Assembly (NCBI RefSeq): GCF_014397115.1
Contig: NZ_CP060720.1
Coordinates: forward strand, 2,310,001-2,374,000
Direction of reading: 5' to 3'
DNA: 64,000 bases
Source of the DNA: Vagococcus carniphilus
GTDB lineage: Bacteria; Bacillota; Bacilli; Lactobacillales; Vagococcaceae
Shown here: piece by piece, positions 44,198-51,821 of the stretch
Position numbering within the stretch: position 1 is the stretch's first letter
Layout: each line of letters starts with the position of its first letter
The notes under the pieces: model-generated
The model's input: the letters and a program-made list of their open reading frames with translations, nothing else
Database searches by the model: none
What the model was told of the DNA's origin: nothing
Position numbers and translations under genes: made by a program

Positions 44198-45148
44198 TCA
44201 ATTGATAAATTCCATAAATTTTTTAAAAATAGTCGCATTGACGCATCTCTTTTTGATAGATTCTGCAACAGGCGAGATTTTTTTTATGATTGAGTCTTTT
44301 GCTTTTACAAAGAAACATCCTATTTTTTTTAATCCTGTTAATAAGCTTTCTTGCCATTTATCTAGCTTATCTCTTTTGTCTGAGCCATGAACTTGTCTAC
44401 TGCTTGATAATCCAAGCTGGTCATTAGTAGGTGCTATCTCATTTTTAGTTGGATAAACAACTATATCTAAAGTAGGTTCTTCGATTTTTTCTTTTTTGGT
44501 TTCTTCAGGAATTTCTAATACTTTTTCATCATTTAAATATCTTTCCTGTTCTTCATTCAGATAATAACCAAACTCTTTAAAAACTGATAAAATAGTTTTT
44601 TCGAAATGTCTATGCCAGTTTTCAGAAGAAAAATAAGGATCTTTATCTAAAAAAGGAGGTCCTTCATATTTGATCGAGCCATTGCGGTCTTTTTGGAAAG
44701 TTCCCTCTTCATATCTAAGTTCCGCGTTTTTAGCATGAGGTTTAGTTTGTCTATTCGTCTTTTTATCATACCAAAAATCTCTTGTATAGATTTTTGGCGT
44801 TCTACCAACATTTTTTTTTCGCTCACTAAATAACAAATGAAGTGTTGCAAGCTTGTTGTTCCACCGTATGACGTATTCATAATCTCGGCTTTCACCTATT
44901 CCTCGCTTAGCTAACGCATCACAAGTTTTCTTTAATTGAATTAAGTCACCTAACATTTCTTCTGGTAGTAGTACAATAATTTCTCTACCCTCAGCCCGAT
45001 GATTTTTTTCAAAATCAGCATACTGTTTCCATTCAAATTTCATTGCTTTAACCTGTAGAAGGATAACTTCATTACGATTGGGTTTATCAATAATTTTTGA
45101 ACGTTTTTCAAGGTTCAAGACTTCAATATTTTGAAAATTTTCAATCAA
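44198..45148 (-). CDS. Degenerate MobA/MobL relaxase-like protein
   Basis: A 316-residue protein. Residues about 45-190 resemble the nuclease region of Firmicute MobA/MobL relaxases: 'EGREIIVLLPEEM' (the REIxxALPxEL strand), 'YEYVIRWNNKLATLHLLFSERK', 'KIYTRDFWYD' and 'IKYEGPPFLDKD...ENWHRHFEKTI...EFGYYL'. In active relatives the LLFSER segment is preceded by HxH; here the first His is Thr. The N-terminal catalytic segment is absent. The last 120 residues are a Lys/Glu linker and a basic tail. It therefore looks like an inactive chromosomal remnant or domesticated derivative. The start was placed at TTG 45148, nine nt after AAGGAAGG; ATG 45175 is an alternative. Family call is moderate. Confidence 0.45.
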   Translation of the reverse strand: MIENFQNIEVLNLEKRSKIIDKPNRNEVILLQVKAMKFEWKQYADFEKNHRAEGREIIVLLPEEMLGDLIQLKKTCDALAKRGIGESRDYEYVIRWNNKLATLHLLFSERKKNVGRTPKIYTRDFWYDKKTNRQTKPHAKNAELRYEEGTFQKDRNGSIKYEGPPFLDKDPYFSSENWHRHFEKTILSVFKEFGYYLNEEQERYLNDEKVLEIPEETKKEKIEEPTLDIVVYPTKNEIAPTNDQLGLSSSRQVHGSDKRDKLDKWQESLLTGLKKIGCFFVKAKDSIIKKISPVAESIKKRCVNATIFKKFMEFIN

Positions 45149-45297
45149 TCCATTACACCTTCCTTTATTAAGCATTATAATGACCTATTATTCTTCATTA
45201 TACCTCACTTATTTAAAAATAGAAGCTGTTTTTTATTAAAAGTTTTAAATATAACGTTTTAAATCTCATTAAAAGGTTTTAACGTCTATAAAACTCT

Positions 45298-45954
45298 TTA
45301 CTTAAAAGTAGCATATAAAACAAAAGTTTCGGTATTCTTTTTGAAATCTTTAGGACTAAATTCCCCATTCTTTATTGTTTTGACCGAAACCCCATCTTCA
45401 CCATAAGCCCATATTGCCAATTGATAATCAGTGTTCTTTTCTAATTGATACTCTTCTTCTGATAAACCAACTCCAACACCACTTAATAGATTATCTGGAT
45501 CATCACTTTTAATTTTGATTGTGTAGTCACTGGTACTTATAATACCTTCGCTTTCTATAGCCACTCTTAATTGATTTTCAAGTAAACCATAATCCATAAT
45601 TCCCCACTGAATAGTTCCGTCCATTTGATTAGTTGTACCTGTTTTAGCCGATACAGACAGCATTTCTTTTTCTTCTTCTAACTTATCTCGTTTATAATGA
45701 GCCATTGTCACAGTGACTTGGTTAGCTTTTACCTTAAAATCAATTATTTCTTGAGAATCAAATAATAATGACTGATTGCTTTCATTAAGACGAAGTGTAT
45801 TATTCTTTAGGTGAGGTTTAACTTGTTCATCAGTTACATGATTAGTCTGATACACACTATAGAAAAACATTCCCATTCCTATGATAAAAATAGTAAAAAT
45901 AGAACTAAAAATACCAATACTTATTCTAGATTTCCCTTGATTCTTCTTATTCAT
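45298..45954 (-). CDS. Single-span membrane protein of unknown function
   Basis: A 218-residue protein with a short basic N-terminus, one membrane span (about 11-35) and an extracellular beta-rich domain of about 180 residues. No family was recognised. It has no lipobox and no wall anchor, so it stays in the membrane with the domain outside. It lies just past the terminator of the response-regulator gene and has a TATAAT at 45984-45989 that overlaps that terminator. It may still be functionally tied to the WxL locus by position, but nothing in the sequence shows it. Confidence 0.6.
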   Translation of the reverse strand: MNKKNQGKSRISIGIFSSIFTIFIIGMGMFFYSVYQTNHVTDEQVKPHLKNNTLRLNESNQSLLFDSQEIIDFKVKANQVTVTMAHYKRDKLEEEKEMLSVSAKTGTTNQMDGTIQWGIMDYGLLENQLRVAIESEGIISTSDYTIKIKSDDPDNLLSGVGVGLSEEEYQLEKNTDYQLAIWAYGEDGVSVKTIKNGEFSPKDFKKNTETFVLYATFK

Positions 45955-45983
45955 GCCTATCCCTTTCCTTTCTCATCACCCTC

Positions 45984-45989
45984 ATTATA
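45984..45989 (-). promoter_or_regulatory. Candidate -10 box for the unknown membrane protein
   Basis: A perfect TATAAT with an upstream TG lies just past the terminator hairpin. No good -35 was seen. It gives a leader of about 25 nt. Confidence 0.4.
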
Positions 45990-45992
45990 CAA

Positions 45993-46027
45993 CAAAAAAA
46001 CCAACTATCATGAGATGATGTTGGTTT
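45993..46027 (-). terminator. Terminator of the WxL operon
   Basis: A stem AAACCAAC (45998-46005) with GTTGGTTT (46020-46027) precedes T7 on the minus strand, directly after the response-regulator stop codon. Confidence 0.8.
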
Positions 46028-46030
46028 CAT

Positions 46031-46690
46031 TTAACTACTACTGACTTTGGGTTGTTCCATTAGATATCCCATTCCAATTTTAGTTACAATATATTGGCTT
46101 CCTATTTTCCTTCTTAAACGCTTGACGTGGGTATCAACTGTTCTAACATCTCCATCGTAGTTCATTCCCCAAACTTGATTAAGTAATTGGTCTCGACTCA
46201 AAACAATATTAATATTTTTCATAAAACAATGTAGTAAATCATATTCTTTTTTTGTAAGAGAAAGAATTTCTTCGTTTTTTTTCACTTCACACGTTTCTGA
46301 ATTTAGCGTGATATCTTGATAAAACAAATATGTGTCTGACTTTAATGGTTTATTAAACTGAATGACTAAGGAAGCTGTTCCTACTGACATTTCTTTTGTA
46401 TCTATAAAAGTTTCCACTAAATCTCCTAATTCATTTACGGTTGTATTTTTAGGTGCTAGTAGTAGCATTTTGAGTGGTAAATTTAATTTTTTTATTTCCT
46501 GACAAAGTACCATACTATCTTTTTGACATTTTAACCAATTAAAAATAATTAAATCAAAGTTTTGAGTAGTAACACATTGTAATGCTTCATCCCTTTTTGA
46601 AGCTATTAATTTAGCTTCTGTACCATCACCCAAATAATTTCTAATAATTCCTTCTATTTCTTCTTTATCTTCTACTAATAATATTCTCAT
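46031..46690 (-). CDS. Atypical OmpR-family response regulator, phospho-acceptor Asp replaced by Asn
   Basis: A 219-residue regulator with a receiver-like domain (1-115) and a canonical winged-helix effector (about 122-212: 'ILSLTKKEYDLLHCFMKN', 'LSRDQLLNQVWGMNYDGDVRTVDTHVKRLRRKIG'). The acidic pair E7-D8 is kept. The phospho-acceptor position reads 'DLIIFNWLKC', with Asn51 where other regulators have Asp, and the MLP motif is lost. The switch Thr region is also altered ('LLLAPKN'), and the Lys-Pro pair is Lys-Glu. No histidine kinase is adjacent. It therefore probably works without phosphorylation. GGAG lies 9 nt before the ATG. It ends the WxL operon and is the natural candidate for binding the TGTCAC repeats at the operon's promoter. 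Confidence 0.85.
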   Translation of the reverse strand: MRILLVEDKEEIEGIIRNYLGDGTEAKLIASKRDEALQCVTTQNFDLIIFNWLKCQKDSMVLCQEIKKLNLPLKMLLLAPKNTTVNELGDLVETFIDTKEMSVGTASLVIQFNKPLKSDTYLFYQDITLNSETCEVKKNEEILSLTKKEYDLLHCFMKNINIVLSRDQLLNQVWGMNYDGDVRTVDTHVKRLRRKIGSQYIVTKIGMGYLMEQPKVSSS

Positions 46691-46732
46691 AGGGCCCCAC
46701 TCCTTAAATATTATTCCTATGTTTTTATGTTT

Positions 46733-47776
46733 TTATTTTTTCTTTCTTTTTTTCTTCTTTGTCATTTTCTTCTGTTTCTTCTTATTTTTAGTTAATAGTA
46801 AAATAATTAAAATTAACACTAAAATTGCGATAGATAAACCAATAATGATTAGTTTATTATTATCTTTTGGCAATGTAACATCTGCTTCATTAAATTTTCT
46901 AGCCTCTTTTTCTCCAATAGAAAAATCTTTTACAAATTCCCATTTTTTGTCAGAACTTTTAGCAGTCATTTTTAACGTATAAGTTCCTGGTTTCATTTTG
47001 TCTTCAATCGGAATTGGTAATTGAAAAGAAGAATTTGGAGCCATCTGCATATTCTTTTTCTCAGATGTATATAATACTTGGCTCTCTCCTTTTTTAGTTA
47101 CAGTCGAATTAGTTTCTAATTCATTTAAGAAATCCGGTACTGGATTTTTTAATTTGGTTAAAATTACATTTCGGTAATTCTGCTGCCCGACTTTTACATT
47201 TTCTAGTTCTAACTCAGGTGTGTAATCTTTTTTTTCTTCCCTAACTAAAACTGCTATCGTATAAGCATGATAATTTTTTATCGTCATTCCTTTATTTTCA
47301 TCTTCATCTGTTTTTTCTTCTTTTTTCTCTTGAAGAGTTATACCTCCTGCTACAATTCCGTCAAACTTTTCTTTAGGCATCTTCAGATTTAGTATTAACT
47401 GACTTTGAACATTTTTAGGCACTTTTACTTCCTTCTGATTCTCTGGTAAAGTAAGAATTTCCTCTATTTCAACAGGAGTTCCTTTATTCAATTTATCTTT
47501 AGATAGTGTGTATTCAACCACACCATTTAAATTCGTTGTTGCATTACTTATAGTAGGTATAACTGTTATCTCTTTATTTGATGTATTATTAATCTCTATG
47601 GCTATCTTTTGCTCTTCGTTTGGCTTCACCATTAAATCAAAATACGTTTTACTTTTGTCTACTTGATTTTCCGGAATAACAGATGCCACACTAAAGTTAA
47701 GTTCTGATGCCTCTGTTCTAATCCCTATTAAAAAAAGTAAAATAATTCCTATCGTAGTTAAATATCTTTTACTCAT
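46733..47776 (-). CDS. DUF916/DUF3324 WxL-interacting membrane protein
   Basis: A 347-residue protein with a signal peptide (about 1-23, TEA/SEL) and the DUF916 domain (about 25-150, 'FSVASVIPENQ', 'YFDLMVKPNEEQKIAIEINN'). The DUF3324 part follows ('GMTIKNYHAYTIAVLVRE'), then a membrane span near 308-330 and a cytoplasmic Lys-rich tail. These proteins bind both WxL domains and peptidoglycan and hold the WxL complex at the surface. The start was moved from 47815 to the ATG at 47776, 8 nt after AGGG. Confidence 0.9.
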   Translation of the reverse strand: MSKRYLTTIGIILLFLIGIRTEASELNFSVASVIPENQVDKSKTYFDLMVKPNEEQKIAIEINNTSNKEITVIPTISNATTNLNGVVEYTLSKDKLNKGTPVEIEEILTLPENQKEVKVPKNVQSQLILNLKMPKEKFDGIVAGGITLQEKKEEKTDEDENKGMTIKNYHAYTIAVLVREEKKDYTPELELENVKVGQQNYRNVILTKLKNPVPDFLNELETNSTVTKKGESQVLYTSEKKNMQMAPNSSFQLPIPIEDKMKPGTYTLKMTAKSSDKKWEFVKDFSIGEKEARKFNEADVTLPKDNNKLIIIGLSIAILVLILIILLLTKNKKKQKKMTKKKKRKKK

Positions 47777-47847
47777 TTCAGTATCCCTTCTTTTAAAAAA
47801 TGCGGAGAATATCATTTATTCTCCACATCTATACTTAATCCGTACTT

Positions 47848-48510
47848 CTAGTTTCCTGGTACATCTGATAGAACCCAAGTTAAGCTTGTTTTATAAACAT
47901 CATTAACTTTTTCTGAAATTCCAGGTACTGATAATTGAACGTTTTTAGTTACAGTACGTCCATTTTCTTCTAATAAGCTACTGTCATCACCATAAACTGT
48001 AGACCAAGCTCCAGCTCCTTGATCTTTTTTAAATGACATAACTACTTGAGACGCGCCAGTTGGATCTAATTTGAATGTTTCTGTTGCTACTCCTAGTTGA
48101 CTCAGAGATTCTGTCACCAATTGACCTTCTTTAAACTCAATAGAAGCTCCTTTTAATTCATGAGCTTTCTGACTTGATTTAAATTGACCATCTTGTTTTA
48201 CGGATAATCTCCAGCCTTCTAATGAACCACGATTATCTGTTACTTGTGTATAAAGTGAACTATTTTTGTCTCCTACTTTTTGAGCAGATGCATGATACAC
48301 TTGATCTTCTGTACTAATTTCATTATTCCCAAAATCTAACGTTGGCACATGATTTAAACTTAATGGTCCCTCTGGATCAGTTGATGGTTGAAATTTTACA
48401 ACGCCATCTGTGTCTTTAGTTTTCACATCTGCTGCTGAAACTGATACATTTACTCCAATTACAAATAAACTACTTAATAATATTGTTCCTAAAATTGTTT
48501 TTTTCATCAT
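47848..48510 (-). CDS. WxL-domain surface protein, small
   Basis: A 220-residue secreted protein with signal peptide (1-26, VSA/ADV) that consists of one WxL domain. The two WxL motifs are WRL in 'LEGWRLSVKQ' and WVL near the C-terminus in 'LTWVLSDVPGN'. WxL domains bind non-covalently to peptidoglycan. It lies 3 nt after the LPQTN gene and 71 nt before the DUF916 gene, in the order usual for WxL clusters. Confidence 0.92.
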   Translation of the reverse strand: MMKKTILGTILLSSLFVIGVNVSVSAADVKTKDTDGVVKFQPSTDPEGPLSLNHVPTLDFGNNEISTEDQVYHASAQKVGDKNSSLYTQVTDNRGSLEGWRLSVKQDGQFKSSQKAHELKGASIEFKEGQLVTESLSQLGVATETFKLDPTGASQVVMSFKKDQGAGAWSTVYGDDSSLLEENGRTVTKNVQLSVPGISEKVNDVYKTSLTWVLSDVPGN

Positions 48511-48513
48511 AAA

Positions 48514-48855
48514 TCATCCATTCTTTTTTATTTTTTTTACATATAAAATACTGATAAAAATAATCATAAATCCAATTAAAGAGAGTTGAGTATTCTTTAT
48601 TACTTCATTTGTTTGAGGTAATTGTTTCTTCTCACCTATTCGACTGCTTTCTTTTATTTCAATTGGTTTACTACCATCTGGTTTACTTGGGCCTGGTTTA
48701 ACTGGTTTAACATACTCACCATAAAATCCCACCTGCCCTGTTGTTTCTACCATGTCTTTACCTTCTAAATTATCTGCATGGGTCGTGTTCCCTATTCCAA
48801 ATAGAAGAAAGAAAGCGAAAAGAAAGAAAGTTGTTACTACATTTATTCGTTTCAT
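48514..48855 (-). CDS. Small LPXTG-type (LPQTN) wall-anchored protein of the WxL cluster
   Basis: A 113-residue protein with a signal peptide (1-27, THA/DNL), a Pro/Lys/Gly-rich spacer and a C-terminal sortase signal LPQTN at about residue 79, a hydrophobic span and a KKIKKNG tail. Tiny LPXTG proteins of this shape are a standard part of WxL operons and are thought to help hold the complex. The motif has Asn in place of the usual Gly. It sits between the two WxL genes. Confidence 0.87.
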   Translation of the reverse strand: MKRINVVTTFFLFAFFLLFGIGNTTHADNLEGKDMVETTGQVGFYGEYVKPVKPGPSKPDGSKPIEIKESSRIGEKKQLPQTNEVIKNTQLSLIGFMIIFISILYVKKIKKNG

Positions 48856-48864
48856 ATGTTTCTC

Positions 48865-51435
48865 CTAATTTTTATTTTCTGGAACATCTTGTAAATTCCA
48901 CTGCATTTTAGCTTGATATTCTTTACTTTTAGCCACACCTGGTGGAACAGAAATCATTAATCCTTCCTCAGCATTCCATCCCTGACTAAGGTTTACTAAC
49001 TCACTCATTTCACTATTTCTTTCAACGATAACTGTTTCAGCAGAGGTTGTTATAGGATTTTCTACTTCTTTTGTTTTAAATAGAAATGTTTCTTTTAATT
49101 TTTCATTTTCAGTTGTCTTAAAGTCACTTATTAAACGAGCCGTCATTCGCCAATTCTTTTTACCTGCTCGATTATCTTGAACTTGTAAATCTTCATCTTT
49201 TGAAAAGACAGAATACGTTTCTTTTTGACTGCTAATTGATAAGTTGTTTCCAAAAGAAAGATGTGTTGGTGACGTAACAAATTCCAAATGACCTTCTTTT
49301 ATCTTAACTGTCACTTCATTCGAATTAGATTTCTCTAAGGATATTCCACCAGCAACACCATCTTTGAATACAACAGTAAACTTTAATTGACTTCCTATAT
49401 TAGCTTCTATTTTTATGTTAGCTTTGAATGAAAAATGCAATGTTTCTTGAGGAGAGACTGGTTGAGTTAATTCTGCTTTTACTCGTTTAGTTTCCTTATC
49501 ATAAACTCCGGTTCCTACTTCTATCCCCTCTTTAGTAGTTAACTTTACATCTGTTACCTTCTCCAGATTCTCATCTAAAATGGTCTCAACAGACATTTTT
49601 TCATACTCTTTTTCTCTCAACATTTCATTAGGTTTTAGTTCTCCTGAAAAAATTAACTTTTCTCCAAGAATTCCACTCTCCGCAAGTGTCCCATCTTCAT
49701 GATGAACTTTCGCTTCAACCTTACTTTTTACAGGAATAATTTCAGTCTCAAATGAATTAGAACTTGCTTTAGAAATAGAGAGTCCGTCATCTGTCGTTCC
49801 TTCTAATTGGGTTAAAGAATTAATTTTAGTACCTACTGGTGTTTCTTGTTTAATATTTGCAAAGAATTCTAATATTATTTTTTGAGATAATGGAACCCTT
49901 TCATCAGTTGTTAGAGATAATTTTTTATCTTTTATTTCTGAAGAATTAATTTTTAATTCTCTACCATCCTCAGTAGTTAATTTAAACTCAGATAGATTCT
50001 CCAAGTATTTATCTATTGGAGAAATAAATTTTAAACTATTATAAGTTGCTGAAACATCATTAATAGAAGCTAGCTCTATTTTAAATTTTAATTTTTCACC
50101 TGGATAAGCTTGATTAGCTAACTCACTATCTTCTCGGAAAACTGTTTCTTTTAATTTCGGCTTAATCACATAGGAGAGATTAACTGTTCTCTCTTTAGAT
50201 TTTTCTTGATTGGAACTAATTAAATAAACCTTTACCTTATGGTTATTTTTTGAAAGATTTGGAATAGTTGTTTTCCATTCATAAGCTTCACCTGGATTTA
50301 TATTCGACAGGTTCTCTGCAAATCTTATAGGTTTACCATCATCCACCGAATAGTACAAATTAACAAGATCAGACTTATTATCAAACCACTCACCTGATAT
50401 CTCAAAATCTCCACCTTCAAAAGTTTGATCATTTTCATTTAACGTAATAACAGGGTCTCCATCATCTTTTTGGATACCGACGATATACCCCATATCAAAA
50501 TTTTGACCGACTTTTAAGTTTAGTGGTTGGCTTTTCATTGAAATACCAGTATCGATATTATCAGCTGCAATTTCTCCGTAGTTTTTGTTTGAATTCTCCA
50601 TTCCGATAGAATCCATTGAATTGAACCCCTTATCCATACTTCCTTGTTGTTTAATGAAAGTAGCTGGTGTTAAAAATTCTCCACCCATCCAGTTAGTTGG
50701 TCCATCTGGTACATTGAATCGATATTCTAATTTATATTCGCCGACTTCAATATAAAGTCCTTTATTTTTTCCCAAAAATTTAATCGGAACATCATCATTT
50801 CCATTAAGCATTGTGTCATAAGCAGCCCCAACAACAATGTTTTCTTGTGTTTTTCCACCTATATTCGTGTATCTTGTATTAACACGAACAAAACCACTTT
50901 GCATTCCATAAACAATTGTTGAACTTCTCATATTTACTACATCATCATCAATTATTACTAAGTACGCAGGTAATCCATTTAACATTGTCTTTTTATAATA
51001 ATGCGTATTTTCCCCACTCATACTAGGCATAATTGCTCGAAAATTTCCTGGTCTATCACCAACAATTGAAGCTCTAGAAGTTTGTAATGTATATTGAGCT
51101 TGATAGTAAGCAAAAACATTAGCTCCATCATTTTCGAAATAAATATTGGGCAGACCGAGGTTAACTGGAATGTCCTTATTTTGACTTAAATACATCTCTG
51201 GTCCAAATAAATAAGCTAATTTTTGATTATTACCTAGGTCAACTGCTCCTCTTTCAATTGTTGATATTTCAATCCACTCATTATCAGGATCGAAATCTTG
51301 ATATTGTTCGATATCTTCGTCTACCAATGAGGTTTTTACGTTATGATTGTCTTCAACTGTCTCAGAAAAACAAATAGTAGAAAAACTTATTGAAGCTAAT
51401 ATTGCTATTACAATATGACCAATTTTTTTTCTCAT
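48865..51435 (-). CDS. Large WxL-domain surface protein
   Basis: An 856-residue secreted protein (signal peptide 1-24, CFS/ETV). Residues about 40-340 form a lectin-like or binding region, then come Ig-like domains around 345-430 ('TLNENDQTFEGGDFEISGEW') and two DUF11-like repeats around 440-680 with 'PGEKLKFKIELA' and 'LGEKLIFSGELK' starts. The C-terminal WxL domain follows, with WRM in 'KNWRMTARL' and WNL in 'MQWNLQDVPEN'. The start was moved from 51453 to the ATG at 51435, 7 nt after AAAGGAGG. It is the first gene of the WxL operon and the probable adhesive component. Confidence 0.9.
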   Translation of the reverse strand: MRKKIGHIVIAILASISFSTICFSETVEDNHNVKTSLVDEDIEQYQDFDPDNEWIEISTIERGAVDLGNNQKLAYLFGPEMYLSQNKDIPVNLGLPNIYFENDGANVFAYYQAQYTLQTSRASIVGDRPGNFRAIMPSMSGENTHYYKKTMLNGLPAYLVIIDDDVVNMRSSTIVYGMQSGFVRVNTRYTNIGGKTQENIVVGAAYDTMLNGNDDVPIKFLGKNKGLYIEVGEYKLEYRFNVPDGPTNWMGGEFLTPATFIKQQGSMDKGFNSMDSIGMENSNKNYGEIAADNIDTGISMKSQPLNLKVGQNFDMGYIVGIQKDDGDPVITLNENDQTFEGGDFEISGEWFDNKSDLVNLYYSVDDGKPIRFAENLSNINPGEAYEWKTTIPNLSKNNHKVKVYLISSNQEKSKERTVNLSYVIKPKLKETVFREDSELANQAYPGEKLKFKIELASINDVSATYNSLKFISPIDKYLENLSEFKLTTEDGRELKINSSEIKDKKLSLTTDERVPLSQKIILEFFANIKQETPVGTKINSLTQLEGTTDDGLSISKASSNSFETEIIPVKSKVEAKVHHEDGTLAESGILGEKLIFSGELKPNEMLREKEYEKMSVETILDENLEKVTDVKLTTKEGIEVGTGVYDKETKRVKAELTQPVSPQETLHFSFKANIKIEANIGSQLKFTVVFKDGVAGGISLEKSNSNEVTVKIKEGHLEFVTSPTHLSFGNNLSISSQKETYSVFSKDEDLQVQDNRAGKKNWRMTARLISDFKTTENEKLKETFLFKTKEVENPITTSAETVIVERNSEMSELVNLSQGWNAEEGLMISVPPGVAKSKEYQAKMQWNLQDVPENKN

Positions 51436-51542
51436 GGCATAACCTCCTTTCATTTAGATAGATTTTTCTACCTCTACCCTTTTATTTCAAATTTAACTAT
51501 CTTAGTTTTCTAAGTCACGTTTGTTAAATTCTTTTAATAAGA

Positions 51543-51554
51543 ATAACCTCCTTT
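51543..51554 (-). repeat. Second copy of the WxL ribosome binding site with no start codon
   Basis: ATAACCTCCTTT at 51543-51554 repeats the sequence at 51439-51450 that serves as ribosome binding site of the large WxL gene (AAAGGAGGTTAT on the minus strand). No ATG, GTG or TTG follows at a usable distance; only an ATT does. It may be a decayed start or a ribosome standby site. Confidence 0.5.
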
Positions 51555-51582
51555 GTTTAAAATTTAATCCCTTACACAACAC

Positions 51583-51626
51583 ATTCTAAAAAATTGATGT
51601 GACACATCAGTGACATTAAAGTGACA
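51583..51626 (-). promoter_or_regulatory. WxL operon promoter P2 with three TGTCAC repeats
   Basis: On the minus strand TGTCAC occurs at 51621-51626, 51610-51615 and 51599-51604, a strict 11-bp period. Then 10 nt follow, then the -10 box TAGAAT (51583-51588). No good -35 is present. This is the layout of PhoB/OmpR-family activated promoters, in which the direct repeats replace the -35 box. The start would be near 51576, giving a leader of about 140 nt. Confidence 0.7.
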
Positions 51627-51679
51627 TCCCTTAAAATTTTAAAAACTAAGATAGTTAATTAGTCCTATTTTCTACCAAA

Positions 51680-51710
51680 TTGCACTCTCTTAAGATAAAA
51701 TATTTATATA
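51680..51710 (+). promoter_or_regulatory. Candidate promoter of the first merR gene
   Basis: TTGCAC (51680-51685) with TATATA (51705-51710, 19 nt) or TTTATA (51703-51708, 17 nt) precedes the plus-strand MerR gene. Confidence 0.35.
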
Positions 51711-51752
51711 GCAACTTTTTAGTAAAAAAAGTTTTTTCATCCCCCGAAAAAA

Positions 51753-51783
51753 ACTATATAGTCTCACACGGGTGTAGAGTCAA
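51753..51783 (-). promoter_or_regulatory. WxL operon promoter P1, MerR type with 19-bp spacer
   Basis: Minus-strand TTGACT (51778-51783) and TATAGT (51753-51758) are 19 nt apart, the over-long spacer that MerR family activators untwist. The spacer holds a dyad, CTC-ACAC-GG-GTGT-A-GAG on the plus strand. Transcripts would start near 51746, leaving a 310-nt leader before the large WxL gene. Confidence 0.65.
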
Positions 51784-51821
51784 TAAAAAAATTTATATTT
51801 TTTTACAAGGAGGATTTTATA

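Larger units (their letters stand above)
51493..51658. repeat. 17-bp perfect inverted repeats flanking the WxL promoter region
   Basis: TTAACTATCTTAGTTTT at 51493-51509 is the exact reverse complement of AAAACTAAGATAGTTAA at 51642-51658, with 132 bp between. Each arm also contains a smaller dyad, AACTA-N3-TAGTT. The pair could be two operators, an invertible segment boundary, or a long-range RNA hairpin in the leader. Confidence 0.8.

Noticed and set aside
51493-51658. Reading the 17-bp inverted repeats as ends of a miniature transposon
   Set aside because: No target-site duplication is visible at the outer edges, and the enclosed DNA has an organised promoter; kept only as a repeat of regulatory interest.
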